This document shows, piece after piece, positions 54,270-63,964 of a DNA stretch of 64,000 nt; positions within the stretch are counted from its first letter, which is position 1; every line of letters starts with the position of its first letter. A program made the translations under genes and the position numbers. The stretch comes from Aeromonas rivipollensis (GTDB taxonomy: Bacteria; Pseudomonadota; Gammaproteobacteria; Enterobacterales; Aeromonadaceae): positions 1 through 64,000 of the forward strand of contig NZ_JAAILA010000011.1 of the NCBI RefSeq assembly GCF_010974825.1, in the 5' to 3' direction. Below the pieces are notes generated by a model. The model saw only the letters and a list, made by a program, of their open reading frames with translations, searched no databases and was not told the DNA's origin.

Positions 54270-55493
54270 ATGGAAATTATTCTGGGTGTGGTCATGTTCA
54301 CCGTGATCCTGCTGGCCTTGGTGGCAGTCATTCTGTTCGCCAAGTCCAAGCTGGTGACCGCAGGTGACGTGACAATCAGCATCAACGGCGACCCGGCCAA
54401 GGCTGTGACCAGCCCGGCGGGTGGCAAGCTGCTCGGCGTGTTGGCCGGCAGCGGTATCTTCGTCTCCTCCGCCTGTGGCGGCGGTGGCTCCTGTGGTCAG
54501 TGCAAGGTGCGGGTGAAAGCTGGCGGCGGCGACATACTGCCGACCGAGCTGGATCACATCAGCAAGGGCGAAGCCCGTCATGGCGAGCGTCTGGCCTGTC
54601 AGGTCACCGTTCGTTCCGACATGGACATCGAGCTGCCGGAAGAGATCTTCGGCGTGAAGAAGTGGGACTGTACCGTCATCTCCAATGACAACAAGGCCAC
54701 CTTCATCAAGGAACTCAAGCTGCAGATCCCCGATGGGGAGAGCGTGCCGTTCCGCGCCGGTGGTTATATCCAGATCGAAGCTCCTGCCCACCACGTGCAG
54801 TACAAGAACTTCGATATTCCCGAGGAGTATCGCGGGGACTGGGATCGCTTCAAGATCTTCGAGCTGGAGTCCAAGGTCAACGAGCCGATCATTCGTGCCT
54901 ACTCCATGGCGAACTATCCGGAAGAGTTCGGCATCATCATGCTGAACGTGCGGATCGCGACCCCGCCGCCCAGCAACTGGACTGCGCCTCCCGGCCAGAT
55001 GTCCTCCTACATCTTCAGCCTGAAAGCTGGGGACAAGGTGACCATCTCGGGTCCGTTCGGCGAGTTCTTCGCCAAGGACACCGACGCCGAAATGGTGTTC
55101 GTCGGTGGTGGTGCCGGCATGGCGCCGATGCGTTCCCACATCTTCGACCAGCTGCGTCGCCTGAAGACCAAGCGCAAGATGAGCTTCTGGTACGGTGCCC
55201 GTTCCAAGCGCGAGATGTTCTATGTCGAGGACTTCGACATGCTGGCCGCCGAGAACGACAACTTCCAGTGGCACGTCGCCCTGTCGGATCCGCAACCGGA
55301 AGACAACTGGGATGGCTACACCGGCTTCATCCACAACGTCTTGTTCGAGAACTACCTCAAGAACCACGAGGCACCGGAAGATTGCGAGTTCTACATGTGT
55401 GGACCTCCCGTGATGAACGCTGCCGTCATCAACATGCTGAAAAACCTCGGGGTTGAAGACGAGAACATCCTCCTGGATGACTTTGGTGGTTAA
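54270..55493 (+). CDS. nqrF: Na+-NQR subunit F (NADH-oxidising flavoprotein)
   Basis: A 407-residue subunit where electrons enter. One N-terminal membrane helix, a 2Fe-2S ferredoxin domain with C69, C75, C78 and C110, an FAD domain with RAYSMANYP, and a C-terminal NADH domain with [15 protein letters not shown] and [14 protein letters not shown]. All cofactor residues are intact. The stop is followed three bases later by apbE. Confidence 0.97.
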   Translation: MEIILGVVMFTVILLALVAVILFAKSKLVTAGDVTISINGDPAKAVTSPAGGKLLGVLAGSGIFVSSACGGGGSCGQCKVRVKAGGGDILPTELDHISKGEARHGERLACQVTVRSDMDIELPEEIFGVKKWDCTVISNDNKATFIKELKLQIPDGESVPFRAGGYIQIEAPAHHVQYKNFDIPEEYRGDWDRFKIFELESKVNEPIIRAYSMANYPEEFGIIMLNVRIATPPPSNWTAPPGQMSSYIFSLKAGDKVTISGPFGEFFAKDTDAEMVFVGGGAGMAPMRSHIFDQLRRLKTKRKMSFWYGARSKREMFYVEDFDMLAAENDNFQWHVALSDPQPEDNWDGYTGFIHNVLFENYLKNHEAPEDCEFYMCGPPVMNAAVINMLKNLGVEDENILLDDFGG

Positions 55494-55496
55494 TCC

Positions 55497-56540
55497 ATGC
55501 ACAGTGTTGTAAAGACCTGGCTAGCCTTAGGGCTAGCCTTTTTCTTGACTGGGTGCGGTCAGGAATCGGTCCAATCCAAGCCGGAGATCCACATCACCGG
55601 CAGCACCATGGGCACCTACTACTCCATCAAGGTGGCGGATGCCGCCGTCACGGATGCCGCCAAGCTTCAGGCCGAGGTGGATGTCCTGCTGGAGCGGGTC
55701 AACGATCAGATGTCCACCTACCGCCCGGATTCCGAGTTGTCGCGCTTCAACCAGCACAAGGGCAATACCCCGCTGGTGGTCTCCCGTGACACGGCCCGGG
55801 TGGTGACCGAGGCCATTCACATTGGCCGCGAGAGCCGCGGGGCGCTGGACGTCACCGTGGGCCCCCTGGTCAATCTGTGGGGCTTTGGGCCGGATGCCAA
55901 ACCGACCAAGGTGCCATCCGACGAGCTGATCACCCAGACCCGGCAGAAGACGGGCCTCGGCAATCTGCATGTGATAACCTCGGTCGACGCCGACACCCTG
56001 CAAAAGGACATCCCGGATCTCTACGTGGATCTCTCCGCCATCGCCAAGGGTTTCGGGGTAGACAAGGTGGCCGAGTACCTGGAATCCCTGGGGGCGCGCA
56101 ACTACCTGGTGGAGATCGGCGGCGAGCTGCGGATCAATGGCGTCAACGGCAAGGGTCACCCCTGGCGCGTCGCCATCGAGAAGCCGACCGCCAATGCCGG
56201 CTCGGTGCAGGAAGTGATAGTGCCAGGGGACAACGGTGTCGCCACCTCGGGGGACTATCGCAACTACTACGAGCTGGATGGCAAGCGCTTCTCCCACACC
56301 ATAGATCCGCTGACGGGCAAGCCCATCACCCATCGCATGGTGTCGGTCACAGTGATCCACCCCTCCTGCATGACGGCAGACGGGCTGGCCACGGCGCTGA
56401 CCGTCATGGGAACGCAGAAGAGCCTGGCCTATGCCAAGGAGCGGGGTCTGGCCATCTTCGTCATCACCAAGACGGACCAGGGTTTCGAGGAGGCTTACTC
56501 GGATGCCTTCAAGCCCTACCTGGCCAAGCAGCCCGGTTAA
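55497..56540 (+). CDS. apbE: FAD:protein FMN transferase ApbE
   Basis: A 347-residue periplasmic lipoprotein (lipobox LTGC, C20) that attaches FMN to the threonines of NqrB and NqrC. Conserved blocks are GSTMGTYYSIKV, ALDVTVGPLVNLWGFG and the Mg/FAD site SGDYRNYYELDGKRFSHTIDP. Its position directly after nqrF fits the maturation role. Confidence 0.95.
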   Translation: MHSVVKTWLALGLAFFLTGCGQESVQSKPEIHITGSTMGTYYSIKVADAAVTDAAKLQAEVDVLLERVNDQMSTYRPDSELSRFNQHKGNTPLVVSRDTARVVTEAIHIGRESRGALDVTVGPLVNLWGFGPDAKPTKVPSDELITQTRQKTGLGNLHVITSVDADTLQKDIPDLYVDLSAIAKGFGVDKVAEYLESLGARNYLVEIGGELRINGVNGKGHPWRVAIEKPTANAGSVQEVIVPGDNGVATSGDYRNYYELDGKRFSHTIDPLTGKPITHRMVSVTVIHPSCMTADGLATALTVMGTQKSLAYAKERGLAIFVITKTDQGFEEAYSDAFKPYLAKQPG

Positions 56541-56642
56541 CAGTGCAGGTACCGCCATCACTCACCGGGGTGGCGCTGCCTGAGAATCTTGTCGCCGGAT
56601 GCCGTTGAGCCGTATCTGGTTAAACAGTAAAGGGGTAATACC

Positions 56643-56867
56643 ATGCAGATCTTTCTGATCACCTTCGGGGTGTTTCTGGTGGTGGTGGTGGCCATGGCCA
56701 TCGGCTACATCTTCCAGAAGAAGACCATCTCCGGCTCCTGTGGCGGCCTTGGCACCATAGGGATCGAGAAGGAGTGTGACTGCCCGGAGCCCTGCGACAA
56801 CCGCAAGAAGAAGATGGCTAAGGAAGAGGCCCGTCGCAAGATGCTGGTGGACAACCGCATCCTCTGA
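56643..56867 (+). CDS. nqrM: Na+-NQR maturation protein NqrM
   Basis: A 74-residue protein with one N-terminal membrane helix and four cysteines (C33, C45, C47 and C51) in SCGGLGTIGIEKECDCPEPC. NqrM is needed to build the iron-sulfur centre held by NqrD and NqrE. Last gene of the nqr operon; a terminator follows. Confidence 0.93.
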   Translation: MQIFLITFGVFLVVVVAMAIGYIFQKKTISGSCGGLGTIGIEKECDCPEPCDNRKKKMAKEEARRKMLVDNRIL

Positions 56868-56901
56868 GGGCGAGCACCCGAGTGCGGGTGCATCGAATGC
56901 A

Positions 56902-56932
56902 CGCGAGCCGACCCAGGGTCGGCTCGCGTTTT
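56902..56932 (+). terminator. terminator of the nqr operon
   Basis: Perfect 12-bp stem cgcgagccgacc / ggtcggctcgcg followed by tttt. Confidence 0.88.
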
Positions 56933-56940
56933 CATGGCAC

Positions 56941-57153
56941 TCAGTAATCGTATTTGTGGCAGGATTTCTTGCTAAATTCCGCTTTCCTCTGCGCCAGCTC
57001 CTCCCTGGTGCCCAGCTCGTCCCCCTGCTTGATGGCCTTCTCCAGTATCTCTATGCGCTCAAACAGCCAGCTGCACTCGGCGGTCGGATGGTCCTTGGTC
57101 ATGCCCGTCAGCGGCAACAGCAGCAGGCAGAGTCCCGGCCAGATTGCTCTCAT
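56941..57153 (-). CDS. small exported protein of unknown function
   Basis: A 70-residue protein with a signal peptide (MRAIWPGLCLLLLPLTGMTK). The mature part of about 50 residues has two cysteines at its ends (ECSWLF and KKSCHKYDY) that could form a disulfide closing a charged helical hairpin. I do not recognise the family. It converges on nqrM and has a ggagag site. Confidence 0.65.
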   Translation of the reverse strand: MRAIWPGLCLLLLPLTGMTKDHPTAECSWLFERIEILEKAIKQGDELGTREELAQRKAEFSKKSCHKYDY

Positions 57154-57260
57154 CTCTCTCCTCCTTGAGTCTCATGTGGATGGTGCCTTGAGAGTCTATC
57201 CGCCCGTCTCCTCCCGTGCGCTGGCAGAAATGACAGGGCTGGGGTAGCATGGGGTCTTGA

Positions 57261-57276
57261 CTGGTTATTCATACAG
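57261..57276 (+). promoter_or_regulatory. LexA (SOS) box candidate before dinB
   Basis: CTGG-ttattcat-ACAG differs from the consensus CTGT-N8-ACAG by one base, followed by TA as in the extended consensus, and lies 79 bases before the dinB start. Confidence 0.65.
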
Positions 57277-57354
57277 TAGTGTTGCCGCCTCGTCACGACA
57301 GCGGCGGGTGCACCCAACCACGCGGCAGGCGCCGACAGCTCAACAGACTCTGGC

Positions 57355-58407
57355 ATGCGCAAGATCATTCACATCGACATGGACTGCTTCTTCGCCGCGG
57401 TGGAGATGCGGGACAACCCGGCCCTGCGGGAGGTGCCGCTGGCCATCGGCGGCTCGGCCGACAGGCGCGGCGTCATCTCCACCTGCAACTATGTGGCGCG
57501 CCGCTTCGGGGTGCGCTCAGCCATGCCGAGCGCCCTGGCCAGGAAGCTCTGCCCGCCGCTGGTGCTGCTGCCGGGGCGGATGGCCGTCTACAAGGAGACT
57601 TCCCGCCAGTTGCAGGCCATCTTCCTGCGCTACACCGACAGGATGGAGCCGCTCTCACTCGATGAGGCCTACCTCGATGTCACGGACAGCCCCCACTGCG
57701 GCGGCAGCGCCACCCTGATGGCGGCCGAGATCCGCGCCGCCATCGCCCTCGAGCTGGGACTGACCGCCTCGGCCGGGGTGGCGCCGAACAAGTTTCTGGC
57801 CAAGCTAGCCTCCGAACAGCGCAAGCCGGACGGCCTCTTCGTGATAAGGCCCCGGGAGGTGGACGAGTTCGTGCGCCAGCTGCCGCTCGGCAAACTACCC
57901 GGCATAGGCCGCAAGACGGCCCAGCGGCTGGAGTCCCTCGGGCTTTACTCCTGCGAGGATGCGCGCCAGCTCGGCAACGAGGAGCTGGTGAGCCGCTTCG
58001 GCAAGCTGGGGGAGATGCTCGCCGGTCGCATCTGGGGGCACGATGAGCAACCGGTGCAGGCCCAGCGGACCCGCAAGACCATAGGCGTGGAGACGACCCT
58101 GGCCAGCGACGTGCTGGATGAAGCCGCCTGCTGGGAGGTGCTCAGCCGGCTCATCCCCGAGCTGGAGCTACGCTTTGCCAGGGCCTGCCCTGCGGAGGCG
58201 CTGATGGGGCAGGGGATCAAGCTGAAGTTCGCCGATTTTCAGCAGACCACAGTCTATCGCAAGGGCAGTTATCAGGCCGCCCGCTTCCACGATCTGCTGC
58301 ACGAGGGGTTGCTGCGGGCTCAAGGAAAACCCATTCGCCTGCTCGGTCTGGTAGTAGGACTGCCCGGGGCCGGGGAAATCAATCAACTGAGCCTGGATCT
58401 CAGCTGA
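57355..58407 (+). CDS. dinB: DNA polymerase IV (DinB)
   Basis: A 350-residue Y-family translesion polymerase. Catalytic acidic residues are D8 in HIDMDCFFAAVE and D103-E104 in SLDEAYLDVT; the steric and finger region STCNYVARRFGVRSAMPS is conserved. The C-terminal NQLSLDLS is a beta-clamp-binding motif. The upstream near-consensus LexA box predicts DNA-damage induction. Length is typical. Confidence 0.96.
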   Translation: MRKIIHIDMDCFFAAVEMRDNPALREVPLAIGGSADRRGVISTCNYVARRFGVRSAMPSALARKLCPPLVLLPGRMAVYKETSRQLQAIFLRYTDRMEPLSLDEAYLDVTDSPHCGGSATLMAAEIRAAIALELGLTASAGVAPNKFLAKLASEQRKPDGLFVIRPREVDEFVRQLPLGKLPGIGRKTAQRLESLGLYSCEDARQLGNEELVSRFGKLGEMLAGRIWGHDEQPVQAQRTRKTIGVETTLASDVLDEAACWEVLSRLIPELELRFARACPAEALMGQGIKLKFADFQQTTVYRKGSYQAARFHDLLHEGLLRAQGKPIRLLGLVVGLPGAGEINQLSLDLS

Positions 58408-58474
58408 TTTAGTTAAGTTTTTGTGTCCAAAACCGATACAGTGTTCACATCTGTAGACGTTAGGAAATCGTGGC

Positions 58475-60610
58475 ATGAGTTCTCTTTCTGTTCAGGGACG
58501 GATCACCCTGATTGCCGGTTGTTGCCTGTTGGCCAGTGCCGCCGCACTGGTCGCCTCTTCCCTCTTCAATGCGGCCCGTATGCAGGAGCAGGTGCTCACC
58601 TCCACCACCCTGGAGGGGCAGCACGCGGCAGAAAACTGGATGAAGGCCATGGGGTCCACCCAGGCGGCCAGAGTGACCAGCTACCTCGACGAGGCCTATT
58701 TCAGAGCCACCCTGCTGGCGGAGGGCATTTTGTTCCAGCGCAAGAACGCGGCCGACAACTTCGTTCACTCCGAGGCGCTGCGCAATGCCGTGAACCAGCA
58801 GTTGCAGGACGCGGCAGAGTCATCGGCCAATCTGCTCGGGGTCTATGCGGTATTCGAACCCAATCAGCTCGACGGCGAAGACGACAACTATCAGGGCTCG
58901 ACCGCGCTCGGGGCCAACGACAAGGGGCGCTTCTCCAGCTACTGGGCCAGAGTCGACGGCAAGGTGACCCTGGAGGTGATGGACGAGGCGCTGCTGGCCA
59001 ACGACAAGCCGTCCGAGCACGGTGGCCTGGAGAATGACTGGTACAGCTGCAGCATTCGCAGCCGTACCCTCTGTTTGCTCGATCCCTATGTGGACGAGGT
59101 GGGCACCCGGCAGGTGCTGATGACCTCGGTGACGGCCCCTTTGCTGGATCAGGGGACCCTGCTCGGCATGGTCGGGGTCGACATCTCGCTGGCCACCTTG
59201 CAAAGCCTGGTGGAGGAGATGGACAAGACGCTCTATGACGGTCAGGGCAAGGTGCTGCTGCTCAGTCACGAGGGCCGGGTGGCCGGGGTCGAAGGGTTCA
59301 AGGTCGCCCTTGGGGATACCCTGGATCAGCAGGGGCTGTCGGCGGATCTCAACGGTTGGCTCGCCAAGGGGGAGGTGGTCACGCGCTGGAGCCCGGATGG
59401 CGCCCTGCTGCAGACCTTCGTGCCGGTCAGCATGCGCGGGACGGATCGCCAGTGGGGCATCTACATCGAACTGCCCCGCGCCGTGGTGCTCGCCTCTGCC
59501 CTGCAACTGCAGGATGAGCTCGAGACCCAGTCCCAGCGCAGCGTCGCCACCCAGCTGCTGATCGGTGGGGCCATCTCGGCCCTGGCCCTGCTCTGCATCT
59601 GGCTGATGGCTCAGCGCATCGTCGCCCCCATTCGCACCGTGGTGGCCCGCCTCAAGGACATCGCCAGCGGCGAGGGGGATCTGACCCAGCGTATCGACCT
59701 GCACCGTGATGACGAGATCGGCGAGCTGGCGAAGTGGTTCAACAACTTCCTGGACAAGCTGCAATCCACCATCAGCCAGGTGATCGATACGGTGGCCGGT
59801 ACCCGGGCCAGCGCGTCGCTGGCGGCGCAGGGGGCAGAGCGCACCAGCGCCGGCATGCAGTCCCAGTATCAGGAGGTGGATCTGGTGGCGACGGCGTTCG
59901 AGGAGCTGAGCGCCACCGCCCTGCAGGTCGCGGGCAATGCCAGCTCGGCGGTGAGCGCGGCCAACCAGGCGGACATGGCGGCGCAGGAGGGCAAGTCCGT
60001 GGTCGCCGATACCCAGCAGGCCATGTCCAGGCTGATGGCGGTGATCAGCGACGCCAAGCCCGTGGTGGAGCGGCTGGCCGCCAACAGCGACAACATCAAC
60101 GACATCCTCATCGTGATCCAGGGGATAGCCGAGCAGACCAACCTGCTGGCGCTCAATGCCGCTATCGAGGCGGCGCGGGCCGGTGAACAGGGCCGCGGCT
60201 TCGCCGTGGTGGCCGACGAGGTGCGCAACCTGGCTGGCCGTACCCAGAATGCCATCGTCGAGATCCAGACGCTGATCACCGAGCTGCAGTCGGGCACAGA
60301 GGCTGTGGTCAAGGCGATCATGACGGGCCACAGTCAGGCGGGTCTGACCCTTGGCAAGGTGGAGCTGTCGGTCAGCGTGCTGGAGCAGATCATCCATGCG
60401 GTGGCCACCATCCATCAGATGAACGAGCAGATAGCCAGGGCGGCGCAAGAGCAGAGCGGGGTGGCGGACGAGATCAACCGCAACGTCAGCAACATCCGCG
60501 ACGTGAGCCATACCATCAGGGCCGAGGCGGCCACCTCGGCCGACAACGGACGGGAGTTGTCGCAACTGGCGGACAAGCAGCAGCAACTGGTGGGGCAATT
60601 CAGGGTATAG
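58475..60610 (+). CDS. methyl-accepting chemotaxis protein with dCache sensor
   Basis: A 711-residue chemoreceptor. TM1 at about residues 12-32, a large periplasmic double-Cache domain (about 40-355) with SSYWARVDGKVTLEVMDEA and LLGMVGVDISLATLQSL, TM2 at about 365-385, HAMP to about 440, then a coiled-coil signalling domain with the hairpin tip EQTNLLALNAAIEAARAGEQGRGFAVVADEVRNLA. The ligand is unknown, though such domains often bind amino acids. No C-terminal CheR pentapeptide is present. The GcvB terminator begins right after its stop. Confidence 0.93.
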   Translation: MSSLSVQGRITLIAGCCLLASAAALVASSLFNAARMQEQVLTSTTLEGQHAAENWMKAMGSTQAARVTSYLDEAYFRATLLAEGILFQRKNAADNFVHSEALRNAVNQQLQDAAESSANLLGVYAVFEPNQLDGEDDNYQGSTALGANDKGRFSSYWARVDGKVTLEVMDEALLANDKPSEHGGLENDWYSCSIRSRTLCLLDPYVDEVGTRQVLMTSVTAPLLDQGTLLGMVGVDISLATLQSLVEEMDKTLYDGQGKVLLLSHEGRVAGVEGFKVALGDTLDQQGLSADLNGWLAKGEVVTRWSPDGALLQTFVPVSMRGTDRQWGIYIELPRAVVLASALQLQDELETQSQRSVATQLLIGGAISALALLCIWLMAQRIVAPIRTVVARLKDIASGEGDLTQRIDLHRDDEIGELAKWFNNFLDKLQSTISQVIDTVAGTRASASLAAQGAERTSAGMQSQYQEVDLVATAFEELSATALQVAGNASSAVSAANQADMAAQEGKSVVADTQQAMSRLMAVISDAKPVVERLAANSDNINDILIVIQGIAEQTNLLALNAAIEAARAGEQGRGFAVVADEVRNLAGRTQNAIVEIQTLITELQSGTEAVVKAIMTGHSQAGLTLGKVELSVSVLEQIIHAVATIHQMNEQIARAAQEQSGVADEINRNVSNIRDVSHTIRAEAATSADNGRELSQLADKQQQLVGQFRV

Positions 60611-60617
60611 AGATAAG

Positions 60618-60807
60618 AAAAAAGGCGCCATCCAACCGGAGGCGCCAAACACATTCAGATGACAGACTGGGTTAAATCGCATTGATTTAGCCCTTCTTCC
60701 CGCAGAGGAAGAAACACAACACCACAATCGCTGTCGGCCCACTCACAAAAACCACATGTAAACCAACATGGAAGAGAAGGTGTGAGCCATATGGCAACGG
60801 ATTGCGT
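60618..60807 (-). ncRNA. gcvB: GcvB small RNA candidate
   Basis: On the minus strand, divergent from gcvA as in E. coli. A -35-like TTGCGG, 17-base gap and -10 CATAAT (60813-60818 complement) precede a transcript of about 190 bases. It contains the G/U-rich seed (GTGGTGTTGTGTTTC at 60713-60727 complement) like GcvB region R1, then CCCAGTCTGTCATC resembling region R2, and ends with the stem GGCGCC / GGCGCC and six T. GcvB represses many amino-acid and peptide transporters with Hfq and is activated by GcvA. Confidence 0.78.
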
Positions 60808-60892
60808 GGCGAATTATGTTTATTCACTGGTCGACCCGCAACCGACAATTTATAATGCGCCCCATTAGAAAAACTCATCGTCGGCTGGTGTC

Positions 60893-61813
60893 ATGTCTCG
60901 TCGTTTACCCCCGCTCAATGCCCTGAAAGCATTCGAAGCAGCGGCTCGCCACTTAAGCTTTACCCGCGCAGCAGAAGAGTTGTTTGTGACTCAGGCCGCC
61001 ATCAGCCACCAGATCAAGGCGCTGGAGGAGTACCTCGGCATCAAGCTGTTCCGTCGCAAGAACCGCTCCCTGCTGCTGACCGAGGAGGGGCAGAGCTACT
61101 TCCTCGACATCAAGGACATCTTCGCCTCCATCTCCGAGGCCACCGACAAGCTGCTGGCCCGCAGCGCCAAGGGGGCGCTCACCGTCTCCCTGCAGCCGAG
61201 TTTCGCCATCCAGTGGCTGGTGCCCAGGCTGGTGAAGTTCAGCGAGCGCCACCCCGACATCGATGTGCGGATCAAGGCGGTGGACATGGACGAGGGATCC
61301 CTGACCGACGACGTGGATGTGGCCATCTACTACGGCCGTGGCAACTGGCCCGGGCTGCGCTCGGACAAGCTGCACACCGAGTATCTGATCCCGGTCTGCT
61401 CCCCCCTGCTGCTGACCGGCCCCAAGCCCCTGCGCACCCCGGAGGATCTGACCAGGCACACCCTGCTGCACGACACCTCCCGGCGCGACTGGAAGGCCTG
61501 GTTCCGCCAGCTCGACATCGACGCCCCGAACGTCAACCAGGGGCCCATCTTCAGCCACTCCACCATGGTGATCCAAGCGGCTATCCACGGTCAGGGGGTG
61601 GCGCTCGGTCACAGCGTGCTGGCCCAGCCCGAGATCGAGGCGGGTCGCCTCATCTGCCCGTTCGAGCAGGTGCTGGTGAGCAAGAACGCCTTCTACCTGG
61701 TATGCCAGGAGCAGCAGTCCGATCAGGGCAAGATAGTGGCCTTCCGCGACTGGATGCTGGAGCTGGTGGAGCAGGAGGAGGCCCGTCGCCGGGCCCGTCT
61801 CGCCGATGGTTGA
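60893..61813 (+). CDS. gcvA: LysR-type glycine cleavage regulator GcvA
   Basis: A 306-residue regulator of the glycine cleavage genes and of gcvB. N-terminal helix-turn-helix RHLSFTRAAEELFVTQAAISHQIKALEEYLG, then a periplasmic-binding-protein-like effector domain. PPLNALKAFEAAARHLSFTR is the GcvA hallmark. TATAAT at about 60851 could be its -10. It overlaps the next gene by eight bases. Confidence 0.95.
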   Translation: MSRRLPPLNALKAFEAAARHLSFTRAAEELFVTQAAISHQIKALEEYLGIKLFRRKNRSLLLTEEGQSYFLDIKDIFASISEATDKLLARSAKGALTVSLQPSFAIQWLVPRLVKFSERHPDIDVRIKAVDMDEGSLTDDVDVAIYYGRGNWPGLRSDKLHTEYLIPVCSPLLLTGPKPLRTPEDLTRHTLLHDTSRRDWKAWFRQLDIDAPNVNQGPIFSHSTMVIQAAIHGQGVALGHSVLAQPEIEAGRLICPFEQVLVSKNAFYLVCQEQQSDQGKIVAFRDWMLELVEQEEARRRARLADG

Positions 61814-62456
61814 GGGGATGGATGTGACAAGAGAGGGGGCGAGCGACGCCCCCGTTCGCATTCTGCTGGCCCACGGCGCGGGCGCCGGCATGGATCATGC
61901 CTTTCTCGCCGAGCTGTCGCGGCTGCTGGCGGGGCCGGATATCGAGGTGGTGCGCTTCAACTTCCCCTACATGAGCAAACGGGCCCTGGACGGCAAGCGC
62001 AGGCCGCCGGACCGGCAGCCCGTGCTGCTCGCCCACTGGCGCGAGATGGTGCGCGCGTTTGCCCATCCCCGCTTGTTCCTGGCAGGCAAGTCCATGGGGG
62101 GGCGGATGGCGGCCGAGCTCTATCACGAAGGGGGCGACGAGATGAATGCTGCAGGATTGCTCATTCTCGGGTATCCTTTCCACCCCCCGGCCAGCCCCGA
62201 CCGCTGGCGGGGTGAGGTGCTCAAGCAGATCACGACGCCGACCCTGCTGCTGCAGGGGGAGCGCGACACCTTTGGCTCTCGCGCCGAGCTGGCCGATTTC
62301 CCCTTCTCCCCCGCCGTATCGGTCCATTGGCTGACCGATGGGGATCATGGCTTCAAGCCGAGGAAGGCCAGCGGCGTGAGCGAGCAGGAGAACCTGCGAC
62401 AGGCTGCGGAGCGGATCAAGGGGTTTATCGCGGCGACCCCGTCCCGGTACGCCTGA
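61806..62456 (+). CDS. alpha/beta hydrolase family protein
   Basis: A 216-residue soluble hydrolase of the KANL3/Tex30-like bacterial group. The oxyanion/N-terminal segment LLAHGAGAGMDHAF, the nucleophile elbow GKSMGGRMAAEL (Ser), the acid in LLLQGERDTFG (Asp) and the histidine in TDGDHGFKP make a complete triad. Substrate unknown. Overlaps gcvA; ATG 61818 is a possible later start. Confidence 0.85.
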   Translation: MVEGMDVTREGASDAPVRILLAHGAGAGMDHAFLAELSRLLAGPDIEVVRFNFPYMSKRALDGKRRPPDRQPVLLAHWREMVRAFAHPRLFLAGKSMGGRMAAELYHEGGDEMNAAGLLILGYPFHPPASPDRWRGEVLKQITTPTLLLQGERDTFGSRAELADFPFSPAVSVHWLTDGDHGFKPRKASGVSEQENLRQAAERIKGFIAATPSRYA

Positions 62457-62490
62457 AGGGATGGCCGCGCGCAGAGAACGAGGAGAGAGG

Positions 62491-62877
62491 ATGCAAGTCC
62501 ATCGACATTGGTTGGTGCTGGCGGGTTGTTTCGGCCTGACGGCCACCATGCTGGGAGCCTATGGGGCTCACGGGCTGGCGGCGACCGGCATAGCCCCTTC
62601 ACTGCTGGCGGCGTTCAACACCGCGGTGCAGTATCAGTTTTTTCACGCCCTGGCCCTGCTGGTGCTGGGGTGGTGCGGCGTGCGCAGCAAGGTGATTACC
62701 TTCGCGGGCACTGCCTTTGTGCTGGGGATCCTGGGATTTTCCGGCAGTATTTACGCCATGGTGCTGCTTGGCAGCAAGGGGCTGGGGCTCATCACTCCGG
62801 CCGGTGGCCTCTGTTTTATGTTGGGATGGGCGGCTCTGATATGGGCCGGCTGTCGTCTTGGAGGAAAAAATGAATAA
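62491..62877 (+). CDS. ygdD: DUF423 membrane protein YgdD
   Basis: A 128-residue four-helix inner-membrane protein of the DUF423 family, unknown function. GAYGAHGLAATG and FNTAVQYQFFHALALL are the family signatures. ATG 62491 follows gaggagagagg directly; the extension upstream is not conserved. Its end overlaps the rlmM start, and the gcvA-ygdD-rlmM order matches enteric bacteria. Confidence 0.92.
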   Translation: MQVHRHWLVLAGCFGLTATMLGAYGAHGLAATGIAPSLLAAFNTAVQYQFFHALALLVLGWCGVRSKVITFAGTAFVLGILGFSGSIYAMVLLGSKGLGLITPAGGLCFMLGWAALIWAGCRLGGKNE

Positions 62878-63964
62878 TCTGCTGCTTTATTGCCGCCCGG
62901 GTTTTGAGAAAGAGGCGGCGGCAGAGATCACCGAACGAGCCAGCAACATGCAGTGCTACGGCTTCGCCCGGGTCAAGGACGACAGCGGTTACGTGATTTT
63001 CGAACTGTATGACGAGGAGCAGGCCGATCTGCTGGCCCGCAAGCTGCCGTTCCGTGAGCTCATCTTCATCCGCCAGATGCTGGTGGTGACCCATGAGCTG
63101 AAGGATCTGGACCTCTCCGATCGGGTTTCCCCCATCATAGAGGCGACCCGTGACTATGCCATCTGTGGCGATCTGCGGGTGGAGACGGCCGACACCAACG
63201 AGGCGAAGGAGCTCTCTGCCTTCTGCCGCAAGTTCACGGTGCCGCTGCGCCAGGCGCTGCGCGGCAACGAGATCCTGACCAAGAAGGAGACGCCGCACCG
63301 TCCGGTGTTCCACGCCTTCTTCATGGCCAATGATCACCTGTTGCTGGGGTACTCCTACTCCTTCAACAACTCCGAATTCCACATGGGCATTCCGCGCCTG
63401 CGCTGCCCGCCGGACGCCCCGAGTCGCTCCAGCCTCAAGCTGGAAGAGGCCTTCTATGTGTTCGTGCCGCGGGAGGAGTGGGAGCTGCGCCTCACCTCCG
63501 GCATGAAGGCCGTCGATCTGGGCGCCTGCCCGGGCGGCTGGACCTATCAGCTGGTGCGTCGTGGCATGATGGTGACCGCGGTGGACAACGGTTCCATGGC
63601 CCAGTCCCTGATGGATACCGGCCAGGTCAAGCACATTCGCGACGACGGTTTCGTCTGGCGGCCAGGCAAGAAGAACACCTACTGGCTGGTGTGCGACATG
63701 GTGGACAAGCCGGCGCGGGTGGTCCACATGATTGCCGACTGGTTCCGCGAGAACGACTGCCAGGAGGCCATGTTCAACCTCAAGCTGCCGATGAAGAAGC
63801 GCTATGCCGAGGCGGTGCACAATATAGAGGTGCTGCGGGAGATGCTCAAGGAGATCGACAATGCGTTCGTGATCCAGGCCAAGCAGCTCTACCACGATCG
63901 CGAAGAGATCACTGTGCACGTCTACAACAAGTTCTGGGTCTCCAAGCTCGAACCCAAGTCCTGA
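62870..63964 (+). CDS. rlmM: 23S rRNA 2'-O-ribose (C2498) methyltransferase RlmM
   Basis: A 364-residue SAM-dependent enzyme. An N-terminal THUMP-like domain precedes a Rossmann methyltransferase with the motif VDLGACPGGWTYQL (D216 region) and catalytic residues in CDMVDKP and FNLKLPMKKRY. ATG 62870 is preceded by ggagg; the frame's earlier ATG 62858 is less likely. It overlaps ygdD by eight bases. Complete within the window. Confidence 0.96.
   Translation: MNNLLLYCRPGFEKEAAAEITERASNMQCYGFARVKDDSGYVIFELYDEEQADLLARKLPFRELIFIRQMLVVTHELKDLDLSDRVSPIIEATRDYAICGDLRVETADTNEAKELSAFCRKFTVPLRQALRGNEILTKKETPHRPVFHAFFMANDHLLLGYSYSFNNSEFHMGIPRLRCPPDAPSRSSLKLEEAFYVFVPREEWELRLTSGMKAVDLGACPGGWTYQLVRRGMMVTAVDNGSMAQSLMDTGQVKHIRDDGFVWRPGKKNTYWLVCDMVDKPARVVHMIADWFRENDCQEAMFNLKLPMKKRYAEAVHNIEVLREMLKEIDNAFVIQAKQLYHDREEITVHVYNKFWVSKLEPKS

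Noticed and set aside
58820..60742. 640-codon minus-strand frame opposite the chemoreceptor gene
   Set aside because: Antisense of a GC-rich gene; composition is typical of shadow frames, and its start lies inside the GcvB candidate.
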